DNA of 64,000 nucleotides from Neptuniibacter sp. CAU 1671. GTDB taxonomy: Bacteria; Pseudomonadota; Gammaproteobacteria; Pseudomonadales; Balneatricaceae. The notes beneath the pieces are model-generated. The model ran no database searches, was not told where the DNA came from, and was given only the letters and a program-made list of their open reading frames with translations. The position numbers and the translations under genes were made by a program. The stretch covers positions 62,001 to 126,000 of the forward strand of contig NZ_JARHUE010000007.1 of assembly GCF_029222905.1 (NCBI RefSeq). The letters are read 5' to 3'. Positions 8,087 to 16,927 of this stretch are shown in pieces (position 1 is the first letter of the stretch; each line of letters begins with the position of its first letter).

Positions 8087-8890
8087 ATGGCTTCTAATCC
8101 ACACCTGTCTCCCGCTGACCTGCATATCCTTCTGGCAGAGCCCTCTGCAGTACAGCGGAAAATCATCGGCAATGAGTTGTTTGCCGCACAGATTGAGAGC
8201 ATTAACGAAGCCGACAGTGTGCTTTCTACTCTGGAGAGCGCCCAGAAACATTCACCTGATCTGATCGTCAGCGCCCTGCATTTTGCAGATGGTTCTGCCA
8301 TAGATCTGCTCCAGCAGCTGAGGGCCTCAGAGGCTACCGCTGACATCCCGTTTATGCTGATCTCCAGTGAAACCCGCCAGGAGCAGCTCGAGCATTTCAA
8401 GCAGGCCGGGGTGATTGCCATTTTGCCCAAACCCTTCAAACCGGATGACCTGACCACTGCGATTCGCGCCACCCTTGACCTGCTCACCCAGTCCGAACTG
8501 TCGCTGGAGTATTATGAACCCGATCAGCTTCGGGTACTGATAGTGGATGACAGCGCGATGGCGCGTAAACTGATTCGGCGGGTACTGACCGGTCTGGGTA
8601 TTCAGTATTTCACTGAAGCCGAAGATGGCGCCCAGGCGATTGGGCAGTTACAGGCTGAAACGTTTGACCTGGTCGTCACTGATTACAACATGCCGGAGGT
8701 CAACGGACTGGAGCTTACCGGCTTTATCCGTAACTCGGCCCAGCATGCACATCTGCCCATTCTGATGGTCAGTAGTGAGGCAAATCAGGCCCACCTGCAA
8801 AACATCAGCCGGGCCGGTGTAAACGCGCTGGCCGACAAACCCTTTGAGCCCGACACAATTCGCCAAATTTTGACCCGAATTCTTGGCTGA
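8087..8890 (+). CDS. Double receiver-domain response regulator, first receiver degenerate
   Basis: The 267-residue protein is two CheY-like receiver domains in tandem with no output domain. The second (residues about 148-267) is complete: acidic pair Asp154-Asp155, phosphoacceptor Asp199 in VVTDYNMPE, and a Lys in ADKPF. The first (about 12-130) keeps the fold and Lys115 (PKPF), but the acidic pair is Glu18-Pro19 and the phosphoacceptor position is Ala63 in DLIVSALHF, so it should not be phosphorylated. It probably acts by protein-protein contact. It is followed 117 bases later by deaD. No cognate kinase is adjacent. Confidence 0.85.
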   Translation: MASNPHLSPADLHILLAEPSAVQRKIIGNELFAAQIESINEADSVLSTLESAQKHSPDLIVSALHFADGSAIDLLQQLRASEATADIPFMLISSETRQEQLEHFKQAGVIAILPKPFKPDDLTTAIRATLDLLTQSELSLEYYEPDQLRVLIVDDSAMARKLIRRVLTGLGIQYFTEAEDGAQAIGQLQAETFDLVVTDYNMPEVNGLELTGFIRNSAQHAHLPILMVSSEANQAHLQNISRAGVNALADKPFEPDTIRQILTRILG

Positions 8891-8893
8891 CAG

Positions 8894-8921
8894 TTGTTGT
8901 ATACGGGGTAATCTGTATAAT
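8894..8921 (+). promoter_or_regulatory. Candidate sigma70 promoter for deaD
   Basis: TTGTTG at 8894-8899, 16 bases, then a perfect TATAAT at 8916-8921, immediately after the stop of the receiver gene. This implies a leader of about 80 bases before the deaD ATG at 9008. Motif match only. Confidence 0.5.
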
Positions 8922-9007
8922 CTGCGCTTTCCTACCCGAACAGGACTCCTGACGCTGTCAACGCTGACCGCGCTATACCTGTTCATTCCAAACAGGTACA
9001 CCATCGC

Positions 9008-10777
9008 ATGAATTCCTCAGATCAGCCCTCATTCGCAGAGCTTGGCCTTGCAGCTCCCGTGTTAGAGGTGCTTGACGCTATCGGCTATGAAACTCCTTCG
9101 CCGATTCAGGCCGCCAGTATCCCCCACCTTCTTGAAGGACGGGACCTGCTGGGTATCGCTCAGACCGGTACCGGCAAAACCGCGGCTTTCGCTCTACCCT
9201 TGCTGTCCAGACTGGATCTCGGTCAGCGCCATACCCAGCTACTGATTCTGGCACCAACCCGCGAGCTCGCCATTCAGGTGGCAGAAGCCTGCCAGACCTA
9301 TGCCCGCAACCTGCCAGACTTCCATGTTTTACCGATCTATGGCGGTCAGGCTTATGACACCCAGCTACGCCAGCTGAAACGAGGTGCTCAGGTTGTCGTA
9401 GGGACACCTGGCCGGGTAATGGACCATATGCGCCGCGGCTCCCTGAAGCTGGACAACCTGCGTGCACTGGTGCTGGACGAAGCCGACGAAATGCTGCGCA
9501 TGGGCTTTATTGATGATGTGAAATGGGTCCTGGAACATACGCCAGCGAATCGCCAGATCGCATTGTTCTCTGCCACCATGCCAGCTCAGATCAAAGAAGT
9601 GGCACAGGCTCACCTGCAGTCACCTGCTGAAGTCAGAATTGCGTCCAAAACAGCCACTGCCACCACCATTACACAGAAATACTGGCAGGTCAGCGGCCTG
9701 CATAAGCTGGACGCCCTGACACGCATCCTTGAGATGCAGGCGTTTGACGCAATGCTGATATTTGTCCGGACAAAATCTGCCACGGTTGAGCTGGCTGAAA
9801 AGCTGAGCGCCCGTGGTTACGCCTGTGAAGCACTGAACGGCGATATCTCTCAAAACCTGCGTGAGCGCACCATCGACCGGCTTAAATCCGGCCACATTGA
9901 TGTGCTGATTGCCACTGACGTTGTGGCACGTGGTCTGGACGTTGAACGTATCAGTCATGTACTGAACTACGACATCCCTTACGATACCGAATCCTATATT
10001 CACCGTATCGGCCGTACCGGACGTGCCGGTCGCAAAGGCGAGGCCATTCTGTTTGTCTCTCCGCGCGAACAGCGCATGCTGAAGGCGATTGAACGCGCCA
10101 CCCGTCAGCCGATTGAACGGATGCACCTGCCTTCGACTGCAGACATCAATGAAAAACGTGTCAGCCGGTTTATGGACCGTATTCGCGATACGCTGGACAA
10201 CACCGATCTGGCATTTTACAGCGACCTGTTAGCGAATTATCAGCAGGAACATGATACAGACCCCCTGCAATTGGCGGCTGCACTGGCCCACCTGCTGCAG
10301 GGTGAAACCCCTCTGTTACTGGAAGAAGTCCGCGAAGACTTCAGAGACCGAGGCTTTGACGATAATAAACCGGCCCGTCGACCCAAAGGTATGTCAGGCA
10401 AGCCCCGTCCACTGAAAGAGTTCCCGGATGTGGAGATGGAACGGTATCAGCTCAGCGTTGGCCACAATCACGGGGTTATGCCGAAAAACATCGTCGGCGC
10501 CATCGCCAACGAAGCAGGGATTGAATCTCAATACATCGGTCAGATCGATATCTTTGACAGTGTGACCACAGTAGACCTGCCCAGTGGCATGCCTAAGGAT
10601 GTATTGCAGCAACTGAAACGTGCCATCGTCTGCGGTCAGCGCCTGAACATTCGCAGCCTGAAGGAAGATGCCGGTAGTGCACCTCCACGTAAACGTGCTA
10701 ATTCCGGCAAACCGGGTGGTCCACCACCAAGTAAAGGTAAAAAACCGCCACGCAAGCGTAAAGATAAAGAGAGTTAA
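9008..10777 (+). CDS. deaD: ATP-dependent DEAD-box RNA helicase DeaD/CsdA
   Basis: A 589-residue RNA helicase that unwinds structured RNA in ribosome assembly and cold adaptation. Helicase motifs occur in order: AQTGTGKTAAF near residue 53, PTRELA, DEAD at 157-160, SAT, and HRIGRTGRAGR near 333. The C-terminal part contains a DbpA-type RNA-binding domain (about 475-555, with SVGHNHGVMPKNIVGAI) and a basic tail rich in Lys, Arg, Pro and Gly. This architecture and length identify DeaD rather than RhlE or SrmB. A strong hairpin terminator follows at 10853. Confidence 0.95.
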   Translation: MNSSDQPSFAELGLAAPVLEVLDAIGYETPSPIQAASIPHLLEGRDLLGIAQTGTGKTAAFALPLLSRLDLGQRHTQLLILAPTRELAIQVAEACQTYARNLPDFHVLPIYGGQAYDTQLRQLKRGAQVVVGTPGRVMDHMRRGSLKLDNLRALVLDEADEMLRMGFIDDVKWVLEHTPANRQIALFSATMPAQIKEVAQAHLQSPAEVRIASKTATATTITQKYWQVSGLHKLDALTRILEMQAFDAMLIFVRTKSATVELAEKLSARGYACEALNGDISQNLRERTIDRLKSGHIDVLIATDVVARGLDVERISHVLNYDIPYDTESYIHRIGRTGRAGRKGEAILFVSPREQRMLKAIERATRQPIERMHLPSTADINEKRVSRFMDRIRDTLDNTDLAFYSDLLANYQQEHDTDPLQLAAALAHLLQGETPLLLEEVREDFRDRGFDDNKPARRPKGMSGKPRPLKEFPDVEMERYQLSVGHNHGVMPKNIVGAIANEAGIESQYIGQIDIFDSVTTVDLPSGMPKDVLQQLKRAIVCGQRLNIRSLKEDAGSAPPRKRANSGKPGGPPPSKGKKPPRKRKDKES

Positions 10778-10852
10778 ACAACTAGCTAGTCCAAAAGGTT
10801 TACACTGTTGTAAGCCTTATGAGACCAATAATCGAAAGTGTTTTAACATTCT

Positions 10853-10880
10853 AAAGAGGAGCATGCAGCTCCTCTTTTTA
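10853..10880 (+). terminator. Intrinsic terminator after deaD
   Basis: A perfect 10-bp stem, AAAGAGGAGC (10853-10862) with GCTCCTCTTT (10868-10877), and a 5-base loop. The T run begins inside the stem and ends at 10879. Confidence 0.85.
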
Positions 10881-10944
10881 GTCATATACCGGAAGACTCA
10901 ATCAATTAGCGCCCAAATATTTTTTGGACATATTAATTGTGACG

Positions 10945-11685
10945 TTAACCTTTAACAGCCTTTCGGCCATCTCTGATATAAACAATTTTTCCCTTGCGAT
11001 GCATTTCGAAAAGACCAAATGCTTCCAATAATTCACTTAATTTTTGATAACCATAATTCCGTGGATCAAATTCTGGACTGGATTTTGCGATATAGCTACC
11101 AACAGCACCAAGTTGAGTCCAACCAGTATCATCTGATGCAGTTGCTATCCCCTTACGAATAGTCTGCAATAATTTCGTTTTTGTTCGTAGATCTTTAGAA
11201 GATACCTTGGATATAGGCTGTGTTTTAGCGGAATCATCTTGCTGTTCGGTAGCGAATACTTCGGTATATATAAATCTGTCACATGCAGCAACAAATGGCT
11301 TCGGTGTTTTCATTTCTCCAAAACCATAAACAACCTTACCTGCTTCCCGAATACGAGCAGCAAGTCGAGTAAAATCACTGTCGCTCGATACAATACAAAA
11401 ACCATTAAATGAACCAGAGTAAAGTAGGTCCATGGCATCAATTATCATTGCACTGTCAGTAGCATTCTTTCCAGTTGTATAGCTGAACTGTTGAATGGGT
11501 TGAATCGAGTGTTCCAAAAGAACACTTTTCCAACCCGACAAATTCGGAGTCGTCCAGTCACCATAAATACGTTTTACATTTGTAGTGCCTAATCCAGCCA
11601 CCTCACTTAACAAACCGCTAATCATATTTGGACTAGCGTTATCAGCATCAATCAACACTGCAAGCGCCCGCTCAATGCCTGACAT
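10945..11685 (-). CDS. NYN-domain RNase-like protein with C-terminal LOTUS/OST-HTH domain
   Basis: The 246-residue protein joins an N-terminal NYN (PIN-like, LabA/DUF88) nuclease domain to a C-terminal OST-HTH/LOTUS domain. The conserved acidic residues of the NYN fold are visible: Asp13 and Asp15 (VLIDADN), Asp77 (KNATDSAM) and Asp102/Asp104 (VSSDSDF). The LOTUS part (about 165-240) includes GWTQLGAVGSYI and NYGYQKLSELLEAFGLFE. NYN proteins are metal-dependent RNases and LOTUS domains bind RNA, so an RNA-processing role is inferred. The gene is visibly richer in A and T than deaD, ridA and tlyA around it, and is not in an operon, which suggests acquisition by transfer. Confidence 0.88.
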   Translation of the reverse strand: MSGIERALAVLIDADNASPNMISGLLSEVAGLGTTNVKRIYGDWTTPNLSGWKSVLLEHSIQPIQQFSYTTGKNATDSAMIIDAMDLLYSGSFNGFCIVSSDSDFTRLAARIREAGKVVYGFGEMKTPKPFVAACDRFIYTEVFATEQQDDSAKTQPISKVSSKDLRTKTKLLQTIRKGIATASDDTGWTQLGAVGSYIAKSSPEFDPRNYGYQKLSELLEAFGLFEMHRKGKIVYIRDGRKAVKG

Positions 11686-11796
11686 ATGTACTCTCCTTGT
11701 AACGCTTACAAAAACAACGACATATAGCTTGGGGCTTACGAGCCAATGTAAGAATAGATATCAGATGCAACCAACTTGGACGCAAGCCCGTTTTTG

Positions 11797-12183
11797 TTAC
11801 TCGTTGATCACCATCACAGCATCAACCTCAATGTCAGCCCCTTTAGGGATCTGCTTAACCGCAAATGCGGCCCGGGCCGGATAAGGTTGATTGAAGAAAC
11901 GCGCCATCACTTCATTCACCTGAGGAAAGAACTCCATGTCTGACAGCAGGATGGTCAGCTTTACGCAATCTGCCAGCGAGCCACCGGCCGCTTCCGCAAC
12001 CGCACTCAGGTTCTTAAACACCTGCTCTGCCTGTGCTTCAAAAGACTCTGTAATCAGTTCCATAGTTTCAGGAACGAGCGGGATCTGCCCGGAAAGATAA
12101 ACGGTGCTGCCCGCTTTTACGGCCTGTGAATAGGTACCAATCGCAGCCGGGGCACGATCTGTGTTGATGATACTCTTGTTCAT
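11797..12183 (-). CDS. ridA: RidA family reactive enamine/imine deaminase
   Basis: A 128-residue member of the YjgF/YER057c/UK114 family that hydrolyses reactive 2-aminoacrylate and related imines produced by PLP enzymes. The start ([20 protein letters not shown]), the YLSGQIPL segment and the C-terminal [23 protein letters not shown], which contains the substrate-binding Arg, all match RidA. Length is exactly typical. It is a single gene divergent from tlyA, with 142 bases between the two starts. Confidence 0.93.
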   Translation of the reverse strand: MNKSIINTDRAPAAIGTYSQAVKAGSTVYLSGQIPLVPETMELITESFEAQAEQVFKNLSAVAEAAGGSLADCVKLTILLSDMEFFPQVNEVMARFFNQPYPARAAFAVKQIPKGADIEVDAVMVINE

Positions 12184-12325
12184 ATCGGATCCTTAGATGA
12201 TAAATCGCTGCGGCCATTGTAAACCATGATGCTCTAACTACCATGCTTTTCTAGTGACCAAACAGGCTACTCCCCTCACGCCTATCACACTATAATAAGC
12301 CGCTTTAAGCACCGGTTATTAACAC

Positions 12326-13084
12326 ATGTTACGTGCAGACCAGCTATTGGTTGAACGGGGTTTAGCCGCCTCCAGAACCCAGGCTCAGCGTATGATTCGC
12401 AACCAGCAGGTTCAGGTCAGGGAAGCCGCTCAGTGGCAACTTTTGTCCAAGCCGGGGCAGAAGCTGGCACCTGACTGTGAGTTTCAGATAACCCAGTCGT
12501 TGGAAGACCGGTTTGTCTCCCGCGGAGCACTGAAACTGCTGGGGGCGCTGGAGAAAACTGCACTGGACGTAACCGCTATGGTCGCACTGGATGTCGGTCA
12601 GTCCACCGGCGGCTTCACTGATTGCCTGTTACAGGCGGGCGTCGCCTGTGTAGTGGGTATTGAAGTTGGACATGACCAGTTAGCCATGAGCCTGCGGCAG
12701 GACCCCCGGGTGATCTGTTATGAGGGCATGAACGCCCGCAACCTGAGTCCCGAGCTGAAACAACACTGTCGCCAGCCAGAAGGGTTTGATCTGGCAGTGA
12801 TGGATGTCTCATTTATTTCACAAACCCTTATATTGCCTTCTCTGGCACCCCTGCTTGCACCCGGTGCCCGGCTGATCAGTCTGGTTAAACCCCAGTTCGA
12901 AGTAGGTAAAGAGGGTATCGGACGTGGAGGTCTGGTCAGAGATGCCAGCCTTTATCCGCAGGTGCAGTCCACGATCACCAATACCTGCGCAGACGTTGGG
13001 CTAGAAGTTGAAGACTATTTCGAAAGCCCAATCACCGGCGGCGATGGAAATCGTGAATTTTTGCTGATTGCCCGTAAAACCTGA
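12326..13084 (+). CDS. tlyA: TlyA family 16S/23S rRNA 2'-O-methyltransferase
   Basis: A 252-residue TlyA-type methyltransferase. Residues 1-65 form an S4 RNA-binding domain (RADQLLVERGLAASRTQAQR), followed by an FtsJ-like SAM-dependent fold: VALDVGQSTGGFTDCLL near 90, DLAVMDVSFIS near 157 and SLVKPQFEVG near 190. TlyA enzymes methylate ribose in rRNA and were once called haemolysin A. A TATAAT at 12291-12296 may be its -10 box, but no good -35 lies at the right distance. It is followed by a 177-base gap before the GNAT-nitrilase gene. Confidence 0.93.
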   Translation: MLRADQLLVERGLAASRTQAQRMIRNQQVQVREAAQWQLLSKPGQKLAPDCEFQITQSLEDRFVSRGALKLLGALEKTALDVTAMVALDVGQSTGGFTDCLLQAGVACVVGIEVGHDQLAMSLRQDPRVICYEGMNARNLSPELKQHCRQPEGFDLAVMDVSFISQTLILPSLAPLLAPGARLISLVKPQFEVGKEGIGRGGLVRDASLYPQVQSTITNTCADVGLEVEDYFESPITGGDGNREFLLIARKT

Positions 13085-13261
13085 CTTTAGGTCATACACT
13101 TTTCGTTGCTAAGATAGAGCGATTACCGGCTTGACCGGCCCAGATTATCCTGTGGGTTAACAGGCTGCTCAGTATACTCTGTTCTGCAACGTTATCCGGT
13201 GGTGCGGTTCCACTGGCTGAGCAGCAACATCACCCCATCTCTGCAGCAAGGAGCCCTTGCC

Positions 13262-14797
13262 ATGGCTGATGAACTACGCCTCAAAATCCGAAATTTAGAA
13301 GAAGCTGACTACCCGCAGCTCAAAGAGCTGATGGACATTGTCTATGATGACATTGGCGGCGCGTGGCCCAAACATACCATCTCACAGCTCATCAAAGACT
13401 TTCCTGAGGGCCAGCTCTGTCTCGTTGATCATGAAAAAATTATCGGTGTGGCACTGGCGGCGCGGGTGGATTATCACCGTTTTTCCAACCCGCACACCTA
13501 TGATGACCTGATTGGTAAACGCACAACCATTCTGAATGACCCGGATGGAGACGCCATGTACGGACTGGATGTACTGATCCATCCGGATTTTCGGGGTTTC
13601 CGTCTGGGACGTCGACTGTATGAAACACGCAAAGATCTGTGTCGGCAGAAGAACCTGCGGGCGATTCTGGCCGGTGGGCGCATCCCGAACTACTACAAAT
13701 ATGTCGACCAGATGAAACCCTATGAGTACCTGAAAGCCGTTAAAAAACGGGAGATCTATGACCCGATTCTGACTTTCCAGCTCTCCAATGATTTTCAGGT
13801 CAAACGTCTGTTGACCAAGTATCTGCCAGAAGATGAAAAGTCTCAGGGTTATGGCACCTTGCTGGAATGGAACAACATTTTTTATAACCCGGACGTGCAG
13901 ATGCTGGACCAGCGTAAGTCTCAGGTCCGGATTGGCGCAGTACAATGGCAGATGCGTCAGGTATCTTCGGTCGAGGAGCTACTGCAGCAGGTCGAGTACT
14001 TCGTTGACGCCCTCTCCAACTACAAAAGTGATTTTGCCCTCTTCCCGGAATTTTTTAACGCGCCACTGATGGGCCTCTATCACCAGCAGGCACAGCAGAT
14101 GGAAGCGATTCGCTTTCTGGCGGGCTATACCGAACGTTTTCGCGATGAAATGTTGCAGATGGCAGTGAGTTACAACATCAATATCATCACCGGCTCGATG
14201 CCACTGCTGGTTGGCGACCTGCTTTACAACGTCAGTTACCTCTGCCGGCGTGACGGTACACTGGAGATGCAGAGCAAAATCCATATAACCCCGCACGAAC
14301 GCCGCGACTGGGTTATTCAGGGTGGCAACGAACTGCGCGTATTCGATACCGATGCGGGCCGTATTGGAATTCTGATCTGTTATGACGTTGAGTTTCCGGA
14401 ACTGGGCCGACTGCTGGCTGCGGAAGATATGGACATTTTGTTTGTGCCCTACTGGACCGACACCAAAAATGGTTACCTCAGGGTTCGCCATTGTGCACAG
14501 GCGCGGGCGATTGAAAATGAATGTTACGTCGTGATCTGCGGTAGCTGCGGTAACCTGCCCGCGGTGGAAAGTCTGGACGTGCAATATTCCCAGTCAGCCG
14601 TATTTTCGCCATCGGATTTCGCCTTCCCCCATGATGCGGTCATGTCGGAGACCACCCCCAATACGGAGATGCTGATGTTCTCGGATCTGGATCTGGACCG
14701 CCTGAAAATCATCCGCAGTGAGGGTTCAGTGAATAACCTGAAAGACCGTCGTGTGGATCTGTATGAGGTAAAACACCTGAAATTTTTGCCGACCTGA
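13262..14797 (+). CDS. GNAT acetyltransferase fused to nitrilase-superfamily amidohydrolase
   Basis: A two-domain protein of 511 residues. The N-terminal part (1-200) is a GNAT-type acyltransferase: LKIRNLEEADYPQLKEL, then YGLDVLIHPDFRGFRLGRRL with the acetyl-CoA loop. The C-terminal part (215-500) is a carbon-nitrogen hydrolase with the Glu-Lys-Cys triad at Glu263 (FPEFF), Lys339 (SKIH) and Cys373 (LICYDVEFPE). The fused form is found across proteobacteria, but I know no established substrate. The ATG at 13262 follows AAGGAG; the longer frame from 13199 has no such site and adds a non-conserved tail. The gpx promoter overlaps its stop codon. Confidence 0.87.
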   Translation: MADELRLKIRNLEEADYPQLKELMDIVYDDIGGAWPKHTISQLIKDFPEGQLCLVDHEKIIGVALAARVDYHRFSNPHTYDDLIGKRTTILNDPDGDAMYGLDVLIHPDFRGFRLGRRLYETRKDLCRQKNLRAILAGGRIPNYYKYVDQMKPYEYLKAVKKREIYDPILTFQLSNDFQVKRLLTKYLPEDEKSQGYGTLLEWNNIFYNPDVQMLDQRKSQVRIGAVQWQMRQVSSVEELLQQVEYFVDALSNYKSDFALFPEFFNAPLMGLYHQQAQQMEAIRFLAGYTERFRDEMLQMAVSYNINIITGSMPLLVGDLLYNVSYLCRRDGTLEMQSKIHITPHERRDWVIQGGNELRVFDTDAGRIGILICYDVEFPELGRLLAAEDMDILFVPYWTDTKNGYLRVRHCAQARAIENECYVVICGSCGNLPAVESLDVQYSQSAVFSPSDFAFPHDAVMSETTPNTEMLMFSDLDLDRLKIIRSEGSVNNLKDRRVDLYEVKHLKFLPT

Positions 14798-14824
14798 TCC
14801 AGACCCGGCTCTGCAACGTAAAGC
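14795..14824 (+). promoter_or_regulatory. ECF11 (RpoE-ChrR type) promoter upstream of gpx
   Basis: TGATCC at 14795-14800, exactly 18 bases, then TAAAGC at 14819-14824. It has the same box and spacing as the two promoters between rpoE and the amine oxidase gene. It overlaps the stop codon of the preceding gene. The predicted transcript starts near 14830, 25 bases before the gpx ATG. Confidence 0.75.
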
Positions 14825-14854
14825 AACTGTTGTCCAACGGAGGATAGTCAGTCC

Positions 14855-15424
14855 ATGAAAAACGTCTGGCGTTTAATGGGGGTAATCACCATGGTTGCCT
14901 TGTTGCAGAGTCCACTTACGCAAGCCGAAGAGCAGTCACCGATGCAGTGTGCAAACATCTATCAGTTTACGGTGCCTGATCTGCTCAACAACACACCTGT
15001 CAATTTCTGTGAAGCCTATCAGGGTAAAGTACTGCTGATCGTCAATACGGCCAGCAAGTGTGCCTTTACAGGCCAGTATGAAGGTTTAGAAAACCTCTAC
15101 TCCGAGTTTAAAGACCGCGGTTTGGTGGTGCTTGGTTTTCCGTCCAATCAGTTTGCCGGTCAGGAACCGGGCACACCTCAGGAGATCCAGAATTTCTGCC
15201 GCCTGACCTACGGTGTGCAATTTCCGATGTTTGCCAAAAGTCAGGTTAAAAAACAGGGGGCTGACCCAATCTGGCAATATCTGGGTGAAACCAGCGGTAC
15301 TTACCCTAAGTGGAATTTCTACAAGTATCTGATCAATCGTCAGGGCGAAGTGGTTGATGTTTTCAGCAGCATCACCTCCCCCGATACACAGCGTTTTCGT
15401 AGCGCCATCGAAGCTCTTTTATAA
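14855..15424 (+). CDS. Glutathione peroxidase family protein, exported
   Basis: A 189-residue thiol peroxidase of the glutathione peroxidase family. It carries a signal peptide (about residues 1-24), so it should act in the periplasm on lipid or organic peroxides. The active-site Cys69 lies in NTASKCAFT (a Cys, not selenocysteine), with the partner Gln99 in FPSNQF and Trp in PKWNFYKYL. Cys115 in NFCRLTYG fits the resolving Cys of thioredoxin-dependent members. The ATG follows ACGGAGGA. An ECF11-like promoter lies just upstream, and glutathione peroxidase is a known RpoE-ChrR target in Rhodobacter. The FAD oxidoreductase gene follows after 10 bases. Confidence 0.92.
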   Translation: MKNVWRLMGVITMVALLQSPLTQAEEQSPMQCANIYQFTVPDLLNNTPVNFCEAYQGKVLLIVNTASKCAFTGQYEGLENLYSEFKDRGLVVLGFPSNQFAGQEPGTPQEIQNFCRLTYGVQFPMFAKSQVKKQGADPIWQYLGETSGTYPKWNFYKYLINRQGEVVDVFSSITSPDTQRFRSAIEALL

Positions 15425-15434
15425 GCGTTTTTAT

Positions 15435-16406
15435 ATGTCTCAGGAATATATCGCCATTATCGGTGCCGGTCTGGCCGGTGCAGTGGTCAGTCAGCGACTC
15501 ACCCAGGCCGGGCATAAAGTGACTGTATTCGAAAAAAGCCGGGGCAGCGGCGGCCGGATGGCTAGCTGCCGCCTACCTAACAGCAGCTGTGATCTGGGAG
15601 CACCCTGGATTGAACCTGTTTCAGACCGCTTCAGAGAGTGGCTACTGGCTCAACCGGGTGTTTCAGCCTGGCAGCCGCGAGCTATAGATTTTTCCGGCTT
15701 TCCCATTCAAAAACACGTCTACCTGACCCAGCCACGTCAGAGCAGTCTGACGCGGCATCTGCTGACCGCCGCTGAGTTCAGAACCCAGGTACGTGTTGGC
15801 CAATTACGCGCCTCCAGCGGACACGGCGTGGCGCTATGGGATGAAGAGGGTAATAGCCTGGGTGGCTTCGACAAGGTGATTGTCACCGCTCCGGCACCAC
15901 AAGCACTGCCTCTGTTGCAAAGTGAACCGGAGATCCACTATGCACTGAGCAAAGTCGGGACCCGCCCCTGCTGGGTAGCCATTGTTGCCTGTCCAACAGC
16001 AGCGTCTCCCGACCTTGACCTGATTGAGGGTGAGCATCCGGTTTTATCCAGAGTCATTTGCGAGTCAAGCAAGTCGGATTGTTCTCCCGATACACAAACC
16101 ACGGTCTGGCGACTGGAAGCCAACCCGATCTGGTCAGCAGAAAACATCGATAATACTCCGGAAAACATTGGCCAAAAGCTCTCACAAGCATTTCAAGAAA
16201 CCAAACGGATCAATGCCGAGGTTAGTGTTCTGCGGGTGCACCGCTGGTTATACTGCACCCATACCAACCCACGATCTGATGAATATTATTTCAATGCAAC
16301 AAGTGGAGTCGGCGCCTGTGGCGACTGGTTTGGTCACAACGGAACTGAGTCAGCATGGCACAGCGCCAGCGCCCTTGCCGACCAGCTTTTGCAAAACCCG
16401 ATCTAA
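15435..16406 (+). CDS. FAD-dependent oxidoreductase, renalase-like
   Basis: A 323-residue flavoprotein. The N-terminus has the FAD-binding Rossmann motif IIGAGLAGAVVSQRL followed by the KSRGSGGRMAS motif that is shared by renalase-like NAD(P)/FAD oxidoreductases. The C-terminus has a second FAD segment (GACGDWFG). Substrate unknown. The frame is open upstream into gpx, but the ATG at 15435 places the Rossmann motif correctly at residues 6-20. With a 10-base gap it is surely cotranscribed with gpx and so likely in the same light-stress regulon. Its stop overlaps the stop of the convergent DUF3833 gene. Confidence 0.87.
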   Translation: MSQEYIAIIGAGLAGAVVSQRLTQAGHKVTVFEKSRGSGGRMASCRLPNSSCDLGAPWIEPVSDRFREWLLAQPGVSAWQPRAIDFSGFPIQKHVYLTQPRQSSLTRHLLTAAEFRTQVRVGQLRASSGHGVALWDEEGNSLGGFDKVIVTAPAPQALPLLQSEPEIHYALSKVGTRPCWVAIVACPTAASPDLDLIEGEHPVLSRVICESSKSDCSPDTQTTVWRLEANPIWSAENIDNTPENIGQKLSQAFQETKRINAEVSVLRVHRWLYCTHTNPRSDEYYFNATSGVGACGDWFGHNGTESAWHSASALADQLLQNPI

Positions 16407-16873
16407 GTTTCAAGCCGTTTAAAAAACAGAGTGACAGAGCCAAGTCGGATGCCAAACTTGCTGATATAACCGCGGCTGAAGGCCGCGTCATCAGTCATAC
16501 GATAGATAAAATCATCGACCTTGACATTAATGGTGTAACGATCAGTCACGAGCCGCAGTGGATACTGCCAGCGCAACCTTCGACCCGAAATCTCACCCAC
16601 AGCCAGACCCGGAATATCTTCAGCCTGTCCCTGATACAAACCATTCGACAGCCTGGTTATCTGCCAGATTCGCTGATCAAGGACACCATCTTCATACTCA
16701 AAGCGTTCATTTAACCTGAGCTGACCGTCTGTAACCTCGCCGGTGATATCAACAACAAAACTGCGACGTAACACACCAAAACGGTCCTCAAAAATACCCC
16801 AGGCACGCAAAGGCCCCTCAAAGAAAGCGTACAGATCAAAATCAGGCCAGTCAGAAGGTTCGGGCGGTGTCAT
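16403..16873 (-). CDS. DUF3833 family protein without lipoprotein signal
   Basis: A 156-residue protein recognisable as DUF3833 (lipocalin-like predicted fold) by FEGPLRAWGIFEDRFG near the start, FEYEDGVLDQRIW in the middle and the C-terminal DDFIYRMTD...GYISKFGIRLGSVTLFFKR. A paralogue with a lipoprotein signal lies at 60939-61508. This copy has no signal peptide, so it is probably cytosolic or truncated at the N-terminus. It is the last gene of the minus operon rpoE-chrR-DUF523/1722-phr, 54 bases after phr. The function of the family is unknown; its repeated association with CFA synthase and RpoE-ChrR suggests a membrane-lipid role. Confidence 0.83.
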   Translation of the reverse strand: MTPPEPSDWPDFDLYAFFEGPLRAWGIFEDRFGVLRRSFVVDITGEVTDGQLRLNERFEYEDGVLDQRIWQITRLSNGLYQGQAEDIPGLAVGEISGRRLRWQYPLRLVTDRYTINVKVDDFIYRMTDDAAFSRGYISKFGIRLGSVTLFFKRLET

Positions 16874-16927
16874 GGGTATACTCAGTAGTAAATTCTGTTC
16901 TTTTTACGTACTGAGCTGATTGATAGA

